A DNA stretch of 64,000 bases from Streptococcus thermophilus (GCF_010120595.1 NZ_CP038020.1:2038269-2102268), one strand, 5' to 3'. Counted from the stretch's first letter, positions 49,139 to 58,669 are shown. Notes: generated by a model from the sequence alone, not told the origin. A program made the numbers and translations.

Positions 49139-49825
49139 TTAAATTTGCAATCTACCGTAATTATTTGTAACAAAAATCGTGCGTGGATTTTTAGCAGGTC
49201 CCTGTGCAATCAATTGCTTACTAAACTGCATATTTTGCAAGGTCGTCTTCGATTGCGTCTCCGCCCAGCCATCCCCAAGCACAATAATATAATCTTGTCG
49301 CAGACGGGGCCAATTGAATTGATAAATCGTCAGCATCGTCAGATAGTTATAAAACAAAAAACCAAGGTAAAAAATGACCAGATTCGGAAATACCGTCAAA
49401 AAATAACTCACGGGCTGCGGCACATGACTACTCAACAGATTGCCTAAAAATGGCAAAACCAGAATGCCCAGTCCCAAGTACAAGGTCAGCATATTCGCCA
49501 ATGTATGACTCTCATGACGCCACATGATCCACGCATTCCATAAGAGCAAGATAGCTTGTAAGGTAAAAATCAGCCCAATCAACAGAATCAGCAACACAAA
49601 CAACGCCCCACTGATAATGATCAACCAGTGGATATTGCTACCTAAAATTGTAATCGCCAGCATGGTTAAAAAAGAATAGAAAAATAGCGAAAACCAAATA
49701 CCGTTACCTAGGCGAACCTTATTGCGATGATAACGCCAACCAAAAATGGTTCCAAATATGAGTGGTACTAACCAGCCCCAGTAAAACATTGCTGGAACTG
49801 GAACCCAAACCGCTGCGTCATTCAC
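49139..49825 (-). pseudogene. YdcF/DUF218-type membrane protein, internally deleted
   Basis: The N-terminal about 165 residues contain five or six membrane helices and lead into NWPRLRQDYIIVLGDGW, the start of a DUF218 domain. Most of that domain is missing: the next part, SKQLIAQGPAKNPRTIFVTNNYG, corresponds to its end, and the C-terminus is cut. The open frame therefore encodes a defective protein. DUF218 proteins act in envelope metabolism. Base composition is GC-richer than the neighbours. Confidence 0.7.
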
Positions 49826-49900
49826 ATCAATACCCCCGCATTAAGTTTTATTTCAGCTTCCATCATAAAGGACTCCCCGCGGGACTGCAATCAGGAGTCA

Positions 49901-50655
49901 TTACTTCAACTGTTTTTGTTCATTATAGAAATTACGGTAAGCTAAATAGCACGCAATGACTGACCCCAAACTAGTCGCTGATAAGAGCATGAACGTGACC
50001 ATAATTTGATACCTAATGGCCCGTACTGGATTGACCCCTGCAAAGATCAAACCGGACATCATCCCTGGCAGACTGACTAGACCCACAGTCTTTGCCGAAT
50101 CAATGGTTGGTGACATCCCCGTACGAATCGCCTCACGCACGATGGCAATCGAAGCATCAAGTAGACCAGCCCCTAACGCCAACCATTCAAGCACACCTTG
50201 CCACTGGTCATGAAACTGACTATTGAGGCTGCGATAAGCCAGCCCAACTGCGACCATTGAATTCGACGCAATCATACCAGAAATGGAAATCATTTGCGAT
50301 GGCACAAACTTAATCGCACCAGATAGCACGAGGACGCCGAGTGTTACCCCTGTACTAACAAAAATGGCTAATAACGAAATGGCTAATGCATGGTCAATCC
50401 CCGCCCCCGTTTTTTCGCATTCCAAGCCGCATTGAAGATAATGAAGCCCATCATCGCCAGCGTTAGCCACAAATTGTTGACTCGGAAAATATACTTTAGC
50501 AAGTAACCCACGATAAATAGTTGTACAACAGCCCGCACGACACCAATGACGATGTCCCTATCCAAGCCAAGTTTCTGCCACAAACTAATTCCTAACGCGA
50601 CGAGCACTAACATTGCTGCCAAAAATAGCGACGTATTATTAACTGCTAAATTCAT
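49901..50655 (-). pseudogene. fetB: FetB-type exporter permease, frameshifted
   Basis: A UPF0014/FetB membrane protein of about 251 residues in two frames. The N-part MNLAVNNTSLFLAAMLVLVALGISL ... IIFNAAWNAKKRG and the C-part GIDHALAISLLAIFVSTGVTLGVL ... NEQKQLK meet at a G-rich run (about 50394-50404), where one base is gained or lost. FetAB exports iron or protects against peroxide stress in E. coli; the role here is by homology. The frame overlaps the fetA stop by four bases. Confidence 0.85.
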
Positions 50656-51302
50656 GCGTGCACCTCCAATCTGCCAGCAATCACTTTCGCTAATTGATCT
50701 GCCGCAGCAATCTCTGTCGCGTCATGAGTAATCATGATCGTTGTCACGTGATCCTGCTCATTTAACTGTCGTAACCAGGCGTGTACGATTTGCTTATTAT
50801 TTTCATCCAAACCAGCTGTCACCTCATCTAATAACAACACTTTTGGTAAGAATAAGATATTGCGAATCAGCGCGACCCGCTGCCGCTCACCACCGGAAAG
50901 CTCGATAATCGGCTGATGCAGGGTTCGTTCGGACAGCCCAACATTATTTAACGCCGTTACCACTCGTTGCGTATCCATGACTTGCTTACGAATTTGGTAC
51001 GGGAAAGCTAAGTTATCTGCCACCGTCTCACCAAATAACGTCGGTTGTTGGAAACAATATGAGACTTGCCGCCGATACATGGTTGGGTCATAACTTTCAA
51101 TCGGCCGCCCATCAAAAATCAAGGTCCCACTTGTTTTAGAAATCATGGACGCAATGATCCGCAATAACGTACTTTTCCCACCACCGGATGGTCCCGTCAA
51201 TGTAATATGAGCCCCAGCTGGAATCTGCCAATCAATATCATGTAAAATATGTTGATCAGCGATTTTATAATTAACTTTTTCTAAACTAATCAATGAATTC
51301 AT
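50652..51302 (-). CDS. fetA: FetA-type ABC ATPase
   Basis: A 216-residue ATPase with Walker A LTGPSGGGKST, Q-loop FQQPTLFGETVA, signature ELSGGERQR and Walker B LLLDEVTAGLD. It is intact and overlaps the fetB relic. It is the only undamaged gene of the plasmid-like block, but without its permease it is probably idle. RBS GGGGGTGG precedes the ATG. Confidence 0.88.
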   Translation of the reverse strand: MNSLISLEKVNYKIADQHILHDIDWQIPAGAHITLTGPSGGGKSTLLRIIASMISKTSGTLIFDGRPIESYDPTMYRRQVSYCFQQPTLFGETVADNLAFPYQIRKQVMDTQRVVTALNNVGLSERTLHQPIIELSGGERQRVALIRNILFLPKVLLLDEVTAGLDENNKQIVHAWLRQLNEQDHVTTIMITHDATEIAAADQLAKVIAGRLEVHA

Positions 51303-51529
51303 ACGCCCACCCCCGATCGCACAATGATCGGCGCCGACAACAGCCGGATGAAAAAGTGCTCAGAAGTCAATAAATTGGACTTATCTGTTTGATGTATTAA
51401 TACACGAACCTGTGTAGCCATTGGCAAAGCCCTATGAATCATACCTGAGTCAAAGTGTTCCGTATAACTACGGAGGGGTTCTAATTGAACTTTTAATTTA
51501 TCATTATTTTCCTTGATCGACCATTTCAC
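51299..51529 (-). CDS. Unidentified ORF at the block boundary
   Basis: A 76-codon frame from a GTG at 51529, inside the end of the serine-hydrolase gene, to the fetA start. It reads like coding DNA in the middle (KVQLEPLRSYTEHFDSGM...) but I recognise no domain. It spans the junction between core and plasmid-like DNA, so it may be a truncated tail of a foreign gene joined by chance to the core. Low confidence that it is expressed. Confidence 0.25.
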   Translation of the reverse strand: MKWSIKENNDKLKVQLEPLRSYTEHFDSGMIHRALPMATQVRVLIHQTDKSNLLTSEHFFIRLLSAPIIVRSGVGV

Positions 51530-52460
51530 AAACCAACTCCTTCTTCATTATCTCAATCAAAGCATCTCTGTCCTTAATCCATTGAGCCCTCTCATCCTTG
51601 TAATAGGTACGATTACTGAGGAAAATCCCCGCACGTTGACGAGGGATATTGATAAGCACAAAGGTACCTGTATAACCAGTATGAATAATCCAATCGCCTT
51701 GAAGGTCCCACGCGACACTACGCTCCTTCTTGGATTGACTGATATTTTGCGTCAGATTTTTAGCAAAATCATCCTTCAAATAATGGTTAACAAAGATTTC
51801 CAAGTCCTTTAGGGTTGAAAAGAGACCTGCTGAACCTGTGTGCTCTTTGAGCACTCGAGCCTTGGGATCGTGAACAGTTCCTCCCGGAATTCCCTCTACA
51901 GTTGGAACAGCAAGGTCAACTGGACCAAACTGTGTGTCAATCATACCAAAAGGTTGGAAAATTTCGCTGTCAAAAAGCCTGTCCAGTCTTTGTCCAAATA
52001 ATTTCTCAAGCATCAAGCCCAGGAGAATAAAGTTAATATCTGTATACAAGAATGGTTTATCAGACTTAACTTTGATGGCATTTATTGCAGCAATCAATCC
52101 TTTTTGGTCTAATTCATCACGATTTGGAATAAAAGGATCAATTCCGCTACTATGAGAAAGAAGCTGACGAAGGGTTAGCGTCTTGTCTGCTACTTCAGGA
52201 TAATAGGTGGAGAACTTCTCATCCAAATCCAGTTTTCCTGACTGTAAGTAGAAGATACAAAGAGTCCCAACTCCCACGACCTTAGAGACACTAGCTAGAT
52301 CATAGGTTAAATCTGGAATTACTGGATTCTTTCCATCCTGAGTACCACAGTAGTACTCTTGCCAATTCTTTCCGTCATAGAGTGCAAGGCTGGCACCCGG
52401 GAAGATGTCAGCCTTGATGTAGTCTGTAATTGTTAACAATGTTTGTTTGAAATTAGTCAT
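51504..52460 (-). CDS. Serine hydrolase of the beta-lactamase/PBP4* family
   Basis: The protein from the ATG at 52460 has 318 residues, with SVSK at 57-60 (SxxK) and Tyr in FLYTDINFILLG (YxN-like YTD). A C-terminal HTGYTG (HxG/KTG-like) completes the active site. No signal peptide is seen, so it is cytosolic or released otherwise. It acts on peptides or esters; the substrate is unknown. The ATG overlaps the cppA stop (TAATG), so they are coupled. Confidence 0.85.
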   Translation of the reverse strand: MTNFKQTLLTITDYIKADIFPGASLALYDGKNWQEYYCGTQDGKNPVIPDLTYDLASVSKVVGVGTLCIFYLQSGKLDLDEKFSTYYPEVADKTLTLRQLLSHSSGIDPFIPNRDELDQKGLIAAINAIKVKSDKPFLYTDINFILLGLMLEKLFGQRLDRLFDSEIFQPFGMIDTQFGPVDLAVPTVEGIPGGTVHDPKARVLKEHTGSAGLFSTLKDLEIFVNHYLKDDFAKNLTQNISQSKKERSVAWDLQGDWIIHTGYTGTFVLINIPRQRAGIFLSNRTYYKDERAQWIKDRDALIEIMKKELVCEMVDQGK

Positions 52461-53215
52461 TATTTTGTTAACCAAACCTCAATATTACTCATATCAGTCA
52501 GTGCGAGTAGACTTCCTTTAGGATCTAGATAACTTGAGAACTGTTCCTTGTCAAGTTTCTCATGCAAGGCAGCCAAATCATAGTCTTCAGCTACCTTAAA
52601 TTCTAGAACTTCCAAATCCCAAGTTTGATCTGAACTTACTTGAAGGTCCGGACCTTCTGCCTTTTCAAAGTGGATAGATAAAGGCAATTCTTCGCCAAAC
52701 AGATTATCGTAGAAAAAAGCCGCTTGAGCCGTATCGACAACATTCAAAGTCAAAGACTGAACAGTAAAATCTGAAACTCCTTTAAAATCTTTTTTTTCTT
52801 CAACATCTGCGTACTCGACTGTCTTTAGAGTTGATAAATCATCTTCGGCATGCACCAAAATAAGACCATTTTCTGGTGAGATAGTCTCAAAAGCGTAACC
52901 ATTTTCCCCTTGGAAAATAGCCTTAGCTTGATTATCATCACGCGCCAAAAGGTACTCAATCTCAAGTGGATTTGAAACCTTAATGACCACTTTATTAATT
53001 TTCTTAGGACCTTCAACTGCACGGAAACGGTAAGCTGGAGACTCCTCAATTACAAAAAGTGAGTTACGTTCTGACCAGTCAGTGAAGACAGCAAGAGCAT
53101 TTTCCTCAGTCAAAAGCTTAAATCCTAACGTATTTTGGTAAAAATCGATATTTTCTTGTCTATTATTCACACGAAAAATTGGTGTGTGAAACTTAAGATT
53201 CCCTGATTGCGTCAT
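52460..53215 (-). CDS. cppA: CppA-family protein
   Basis: The start at 53215 (MTQSGNLKFHTPIFRVNNRQEN) has GGAGGGTATC upstream and gives 251 residues; an upstream open frame to 53329 is rejected. The N-terminal half is a vicinal-oxygen-chelate fold (DFYQNTLGFKLL), the C-terminal half a second one (AFFYDNLFGEEL). In pneumococcus CppA was described as a complement C3-degrading factor; in a food species a metabolic role is more likely. Confidence 0.85.
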   Translation of the reverse strand: MTQSGNLKFHTPIFRVNNRQENIDFYQNTLGFKLLTEENALAVFTDWSERNSLFVIEESPAYRFRAVEGPKKINKVVIKVSNPLEIEYLLARDDNQAKAIFQGENGYAFETISPENGLILVHAEDDLSTLKTVEYADVEEKKDFKGVSDFTVQSLTLNVVDTAQAAFFYDNLFGEELPLSIHFEKAEGPDLQVSSDQTWDLEVLEFKVAEDYDLAALHEKLDKEQFSSYLDPKGSLLALTDMSNIEVWLTK

Positions 53216-53386
53216 GATACCCTCCATTTTTTCTATTTTATCCAAAAAGAGTCTGTGTGACAAGAAGTTTCCTAAGAAAATACAGGATTGTAATTTTTTA
53301 CATTCTTTCACATAAATTAGGAAAATCATTATATTATCTTTACCTTAGGACTCGCTATTTCTTCATTTTAGAATATAATAAAGACT

Positions 53387-53860
53387 TTGAAAACTTTCGT
53401 CAATCACATTTGGCGTTTAGACATGCCGATCAGGCATTCTTTTTACTACTTGGGGGGCTGTTCTTATTTTTTGATGAGAGTTATTGGGAGTAATCTTATG
53501 CTACTGACCCACACCAACTACCATGCAGAACTTCAAAGAACTCTTACGACAACGTCTATCCTCCCAGTAGCCATTAGCATGATGACTACAGCCTTCTTGC
53601 AAGAACTACTCTTTCGTAAGTCGGTTTGCTCTTAGTTGGCTCCTTATTCGATAGTTACTGCTTTAGTGAGTACCAGTCTCTTTTTCCTATTCCATATGCC
53701 CACCAACCTTGCTCCCCTCTTCCTCTATATTGAAATGGGATTGGCTCTCTCTATGGTCTACCAAAAAAGAGAAAATCTATCAGCAACTATCTCGCTTCAT
53801 ATCCTATGGAATATTTTCACCTTAGGTGCTACCATTCTAGTAATGACTAATCCCATGTAA
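53387..53860 (+). pseudogene. CPBP/CAAX-type membrane protease relic
   Basis: Joined frames give membrane segments and the motif FLQELLFR (family EExxxR, with the first Glu as Gln). They continue RFALSWLL, then YSIVTALVSTSLFFLFHMPTN (the second family motif with His). At least two frameshifts lie near 53410-53480 and 53620-53645. Such proteins are often linked to bacteriocin self-protection or maturation; no bacteriocin gene is next to it. Confidence 0.75.
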
Positions 53861-53884
53861 CTGAGAAAACTTTCTCAGTTTTTG
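53859..53884 (+). terminator. Terminator after the CPBP relic
   Basis: AACTGAGAAA/TTTCTCAGTT followed by TTT. Confidence 0.7.
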
Positions 53885-53908
53885 CTACTTTCAAAATTTT
53901 AAGCATAA

Positions 53909-53936
53909 AAAATCTGAAGCATTTGCTTCAGATTTT
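53909..53936. repeat. 12-bp perfect hairpin touching the ISL3 left end
   Basis: AAAATCTGAAGC/GCTTCAGATTTT with a 4-base loop; its last base is adjacent to the ISL3 inverted repeat beginning at 53937. Confidence 0.7.
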
Positions 53937-55347
53937 GGATCTATAATTTCTGTAGTGGGTAAAACCACTGTAGGGATTATAGAGCTTTTTGAGTGTACAC
54001 AAAAAGTCCCATAAGAACTATAATGAAAAGCAACCAAACCATCATTAGGAAGAACTTATGAGACTTATTAAGAATAACACAGAATTAATCGGAATCAAAG
54101 ACCAAAATATCAAGATTTCACTTGTTTTTGAAACTGACACTCATATCGATATTCAAGCAAAACTTGATTACCCTGCACCATCATGTCCTCATTGCCATGG
54201 AAAGATGATCAAGTACGACTTTCAAAAGCCTTCTAAAATCCCTCTTCTCGAGCAAGCGGGAACGCCAACTCTACTACGTCTGAAAAAACGTCGTTTCCAG
54301 TGTAAAAGTTGTAGAAGTGTCACGGTAGCTGAGACATCTATCGTTGAGAAAAACTGCCAAATCTCCAATCTAGTCCGACAAAAAGTTACACAACTCCTAA
54401 CTGAGAAAGTGTCACTAACTGATATTGCAAGAAGACTTCGCGTGTCGACGTCCACTGTCTATCGTAAGCTTGATCAGTTTACTTTCAAGGAACATTATGA
54501 CAAACTCCCTGCTGTTATGTCCTGGGATGAGTTTGGGTTCAAGAAAGGGGAATTGGCTTTTGTGGCTCAGAATTATGAGACAAACGAACTCATAACCATC
54601 CTTGATAATCGCCGCCAAACTACTATACGAAACTACTTTTTGAAGTATCCATTGAAAGTCCGATAACAGGTACAGTTTATCACGATGGATATGTCTGGAG
54701 CTTATACTCCACTGGCTCGCAAGCTCTTTCCAAACGCAAAAATCGTTCTTGATCGTTTCCACATCATCCAGCACCTTGGACGTGCCTTTTTAAAGACAAG
54801 AATTGCAATTATGAACCAATTCGATAAGAGGTCACTGTCCTATCGAGCCTTGAAAAATCACTGGCGACTCTTCCAAAAGGACAGCCGTAAACTATCTCTC
54901 AACTCTTTTTATTCAAAGACTTTCCGCCAAACTTTAGCACCACATGAAGTTGTTGCGAAGACACTAGTCTTTTCAAAAGAGCTTACTGACTACTATACAC
55001 TTTATCAGCTTTTGCTTTTTCACTTTCAGGAGAAGAGAGTAGATGAGTTCTTTGAACTGATAGAGGAAAATAGAAGCAAGGTCAATCATTATTTTCAAAC
55101 GGTCTTTAGGACTTTTCTTAGACACAAGCAATACATCCAAAACGCACTAGAAACGGACTATTCAAACGCGAAACTTGAAGCGACTAATAAGTTGATCAAA
55201 GACATCAAACGTTTGGGCTTCGGTTTTAGAAACTTTATCAACTTTAAGAAGCGTGTCTTCATCACACTGAACATACATAAAAAAAGGACCTATCCGGTCC
55301 TCTCTAGATGTTAGCTTTTCGTCACCCACTACAGTTGACAAAGAGCC
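53937..55347 (+). mobile_element. ISL3-family element (IS1193/IS1167-like), left copy
   Basis: Inverted ends GG(A)TCTATAATTTCTGTAGTGGGT at 53937 and, inverted, GGCTCTTTGTCAACTGTAGTGGGT ending at 55347 bracket a single transposase gene. The third base of the left end is A instead of C. No 8-bp target duplication is visible (cagatttt/atttttag). It is defective because the transposase has an in-frame stop. The right copy (63502 onward) has the same orientation. Confidence 0.92.
54058..55314 (+). pseudogene. ISL3-family transposase with in-frame TAA
   Basis: It keeps the N-terminal zinc-finger-like region (CPHCHGKM ... CKSCRS), the helix-turn-helix (SLTDIARRLRVSTSTVYR) and the DDE core (SWDEFGFKKGELAFV, TMDMSGAYTPLARKLFPNAKIVLDRFH). 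A TAA at 54664-54666 splits it after KYPLKVR; the frame continues QVQFITMDMSGAY, so one substitution (Gln or Glu codon) explains it. Full length would be 418 residues. Confidence 0.92.
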
Positions 55348-55909
55348 ATTTTTAGAGGATAAAGGGATCCAACCGTCCATGTCACGTAAGGGAAATAGTC
55401 CAGACAATGGTATGATGGAATCCTTCTTTGGCATTCTTAAGTCTGAGATGTTTTATGGTTATGATAAGACGTCTAAGTCGCTTAACCAATTGGAACAAGC
55501 TATTGTAGACTATATTAATTATTACAACAACAAACGCATTAAGGTAAAACTAAAACGGAAAAGACAATCGCAAGCGACTTCAACCAAACCACACACGATT
55601 GCCTCTATACATCGTCTCATCAGAACAATGTATTACCTCATAACGCATAACAAACTTTACGATTATACTTCTACCCAAAATCAGTAAAATTGTTTATGCC
55701 ATATGATTGTAACACCTTATCAAAAAAATCACTAGGTAAGGCGTTGCTTTTGCGTACACTTTTTACACTGAACTTTAGTTCAAAAATAGATAAATTCCTT
55801 AGTTTGACTATGGAATTCAATCTATTTTTTACCAAATGCCTTGACATACTTGACAAATGGTAGAAAAGGACTTAGTCCTGTCCAATACAGAACTAAGTCC
55901 TTTGGATAA
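55348..55909 (+). mobile_element. IS3-family (IS150-group) relic with nested insert
   Basis: Directly behind the ISL3 element the frame reads FLEDKGIQPSMSRKGNSPDNG, with SFFGILKSEMFYGY and KRIKVKLK, the end of an IS3-type OrfB with the catalytic Glu (MMESFFG). The true C-terminus, GLSPVQYRTKSFG and stop, appears only at 55868-55909. In between, 55556-55863 is foreign DNA. The upstream part of the element is missing, replaced by ISL3. Confidence 0.85.
55556..55863 (+). mobile_element. About 308-bp insert inside the IS3 relic
   Basis: It interrupts KVKLK|GLSPVQ at an AAAA. Its first part encodes TIASIHRLIRTMYYLITHNKLYDYT, similar in style to an IS110-type transposase C-terminus. Its second part holds an imperfect hairpin, AAAAATAGAT-AATTCC with its complement (about 55783-55832). 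It is probably a fragment of a further mobile element. Confidence 0.5.
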
Positions 55910-55965
55910 ATTATAATTTTCACTTTTGAGTATTACTACAAGATAAAAGTGTAGAGAATTTCTCT

Positions 55966-56985
55966 TTAGGTAATATCAAGAAAGAAATTGGGTATCAATT
56001 CCTTGACTTTATCTGTATTATAGTAGAATACTCTTTTACCATTTCTGATATTGTTTACAATCCCGGCCTTTTTTAAGATATTTAAATGATGTGACACCGT
56101 TGATTCACTTGTAACCAAAATTTGTGCTAAACTTTTAGTTGTTTTTTTTCCTTCATGTAGATAATATAAAATATCAATTCTTGTAGGATCTGACAATGCC
56201 TTAAATATTTCAGACATTTCTTGTCTGGCCAAATTACCAATATTACGAGAGTTAACATTGTAAGTTAAAATTATTTTTTCATTCATTTTATTAACTCTAA
56301 CATGTGGCCAAGTCACAGAACTAGGCAAAAAAATTATTTTTTCACCTTTACCTAGATAATATTTTTTGTTCATTTTAGTCTGTATCTTAATGGCATTTTT
56401 TACCCAATATATCTGGTTAGAATCAATAGATTGTATGAACCTCAAAAAACCTTGTTTGGATATACATTTTCTTTGTTTCATCGCATAGTGATTAAGCACA
56501 TTGAATACATCCGTTTTTTGAACGAAGTCTTTGAAATAATATTTGTAGTACATTTTTAGAAATGAAAAAAAGTTTAGGAATACCAGATCCGCATTTTCTA
56601 TTAGATCTTCCATTAGCTTTGAATCCTTAAAATCTTTTAGTTCATTGATTAACAAACCCTTATCTTTCCCTAAAAGATTGGTTCCAAGTAAAGATATTTG
56701 TTTCTCTATACTAGATTCCTCATAAATAATTTCTTCGATAAAGAAATTGGGAATTTTACTTTTATAAAAAGGAGAAAAGTAGTTCAATTCTTGTAATATT
56801 TGCTCATCCATTACTTGTTTTGTCTCGCTTGCCCATGTAGTCATTAGTCCATGGCCATCTGGATTTAGCAATACATGTAGGCTCCCCAAAACTTCATTTA
56901 GCGGAGAGTATATGCTAAAACAATTCTTATTAATTTCTGATAGATTATCTAGAAGAGATTCCGTAAAGTAAATAGTTACTGTCAT
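55966..56985 (-). CDS. ArsR-type transcriptional regulator with large N-terminal domain
   Basis: The 339-residue protein has a C-terminal winged helix (about 255-335): IFKALSDPTRIDILYYLHEGKKTTKSLAQ followed by TSESTVSHHLNILKKAGIV, clear ArsR/SmtB type. The N-terminal 240 residues have no motif I know, except aromatic stretches and WPHVRVNKM; similar layouts occur in DUF5937-like regulators, where this part is thought to sense a ligand. No metal-binding Cys pair is in the HTH. It is the last gene of the operon, 6 bases after the transporter gene, and probably controls the palindrome at 62949-62977. Confidence 0.85.
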   Translation of the reverse strand: MTVTIYFTESLLDNLSEINKNCFSIYSPLNEVLGSLHVLLNPDGHGLMTTWASETKQVMDEQILQELNYFSPFYKSKIPNFFIEEIIYEESSIEKQISLLGTNLLGKDKGLLINELKDFKDSKLMEDLIENADLVFLNFFSFLKMYYKYYFKDFVQKTDVFNVLNHYAMKQRKCISKQGFLRFIQSIDSNQIYWVKNAIKIQTKMNKKYYLGKGEKIIFLPSSVTWPHVRVNKMNEKIILTYNVNSRNIGNLARQEMSEIFKALSDPTRIDILYYLHEGKKTTKSLAQILVTSESTVSHHLNILKKAGIVNNIRNGKRVFYYNTDKVKELIPNFFLDIT

Positions 56986-56991
56986 TTTGGA

Positions 56992-57915
56992 TCACGTAAT
57001 TCGCTTTCTTTGGAAAAGATTATTTAACACGATGGCTAGTATTGTCATAGTAACTCCAATGAGTTCTACGTTGGTGAGCTTGTATCCAAACATTATTTCA
57101 ATCAAGAAGGTTATGATTGGTACAAGATTCATGAATAGAGAGCCATTTTGAGGAGTCAACAGTTTATTCCCAATATTCCACAAAAGTACTCCAATTACTC
57201 CTGAGAAAACACTCATATATAACAATTGCCACTTAATGGTTAATAAATTTGAAAGGGAAGGGATGTGTGAAATATTCAAATGTTGTAGTAACAGTATAGC
57301 ACAAATAGAACTAATATTTCCTAGTAAACAACTAAGCGTTGTGTATTTTAATGAAGACCAATTTTTAAACTCAGCACCACCTATTGTATATAGTACCCAC
57401 GCGATTACGCTAAGGGATATTAAAAAGACTGGTTGTAATAATGTACTTTGATTTTTAAAGATGGATAGATTACCTTTAGTAACTACTAGAATTACTCCTA
57501 CTAAAGAAATGGAAACAAGAAAAAGAGTTCTCCAACCAGGAAATTCTTTCTTTGTAATCCATAATACTAAGATTGAAACCATTGGAATTAGTGCCATCAA
57601 TAAGGATGCTAAAATTGTACCCTGAATTCCAGCTATTTTCTGACCTGCAAAAACCAAAAAATTATAAGCACAGAAGGCCATTGTTCCCAAAAACAGTATT
57701 TTGGGAAATTCCTTTCTATTAAGTTTAAATCCCTCCTTACCTTCTTTATAAAATAATATAATTGCTAATATAGAGGCTACTATAAGATATCTTATTAATG
57801 TAAACCAATAGGGGTCCACGATTTGTAGTGCACTTCCTGCAATGGGCCATTGAGCACCAAAAACACTCCCTGCAATCAAACAACTAAGTATTCCTTTAAA
57901 AAATCTATTTTTCAA
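56992..57915 (-). CDS. EamA/DMT-family transporter
   Basis: A ten-helix EamA permease. I prefer a TTG start at 57915 (307 residues) because AAGGAG lies eight bases upstream; the ATG at 57933 overlaps that RBS. Helices show two EamA repeats (FGAQWPIAGSALQIVDPYWFTLIRY and LSVIAWVLYTIGGAEFKNW). DMT transporters commonly export amino-acid-like or other small metabolites. Its coupling to the pathway genes suggests it moves the product or substrate. The start overlaps the upstream gene by 11 bases. Confidence 0.88.
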   Translation of the reverse strand: MKNRFFKGILSCLIAGSVFGAQWPIAGSALQIVDPYWFTLIRYLIVASILAIILFYKEGKEGFKLNRKEFPKILFLGTMAFCAYNFLVFAGQKIAGIQGTILASLLMALIPMVSILVLWITKKEFPGWRTLFLVSISLVGVILVVTKGNLSIFKNQSTLLQPVFLISLSVIAWVLYTIGGAEFKNWSSLKYTTLSCLLGNISSICAILLLQHLNISHIPSLSNLLTIKWQLLYMSVFSGVIGVLLWNIGNKLLTPQNGSLFMNLVPIITFLIEIMFGYKLTNVELIGVTMTILAIVLNNLFQRKRIT

Positions 57916-58669
57916 AATGACACTCCTTAACATAATTTAAAAATTCATACTTTATATCCTTAATTCTTTCAGTATTGTTGACTTGTGAAACCCTATAGCC
58001 AACATAATAGGGGGAAACTATAAAACGAGGGACTACTTTACAAATCAGATTGTTATTTTGAAGAAAGAAAAAAAGATTATACGAATCACAAGATTTATTG
58101 AAGTATTTTTTAAGGATAAATCCTACTACATCTTTAATAACATCAGATGTTTTGTCAATATAGGAAGTTCTAGATTTAATATTAAATTCGCAATAACCCA
58201 TTGTAGGTTTAGTTGAGATATTTACGGAGACGTATTTGTTGTCATAAATTTTATAACCTAAAAAAGACTCTTCACTGATCTCTGAATAGATGTCTTTATT
58301 TTCAAATCCCACAATCTGAGTATGTGGGTGCCTTAAACTTCCACCAGATAATGGTCCATAGTTTTTGAACATTGCTACGCTTTTAAAACGAGATTGGTTA
58401 CTCAATTTTAGAAAAGATTTAATAATATAGTTAATCACTCTTCTATTATAGGCGTAGCTATAATTTGAAATATCTCCGTAATGATCTTCAGATTCAATTA
58501 TTAATGTCTGATAGGTGTTTTCGATTGTATTATATTTATTATCTAACCAAATCAATCCATCATTTTTATCAATAATATTTGTTAATTGGTTTAAATGACA
58601 AAATGGACATTCATTTGAATTTGATGGTTTTTTCTTAGCAATCGAGGTATTAAAAATTAAAGGTTCCAT
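57905..58669 (-). CDS. GalT/HIT-like nucleotidyltransferase (DUF4931-like)
   Basis: A 254-residue protein. Cys21 and Cys24 (CPFC) resemble the zinc site of galactose-1-phosphate uridylyltransferase. SLRHPHTQIVG (His114, His116, Gln118) matches the GalT active site HPHxQ, where the central His is the nucleotidylated residue. It is shorter than GalT (about 340), consistent with the DUF4931 group. It may transfer a nucleotidyl group to or from a phosphate or acid in this pathway; the substrate is unknown. It overlaps its neighbours on both sides. Confidence 0.75.
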   Translation of the reverse strand: MEPLIFNTSIAKKKPSNSNECPFCHLNQLTNIIDKNDGLIWLDNKYNTIENTYQTLIIESEDHYGDISNYSYAYNRRVINYIIKSFLKLSNQSRFKSVAMFKNYGPLSGGSLRHPHTQIVGFENKDIYSEISEESFLGYKIYDNKYVSVNISTKPTMGYCEFNIKSRTSYIDKTSDVIKDVVGFILKKYFNKSCDSYNLFFFLQNNNLICKVVPRFIVSPYYVGYRVSQVNNTERIKDIKYEFLNYVKECHFEK

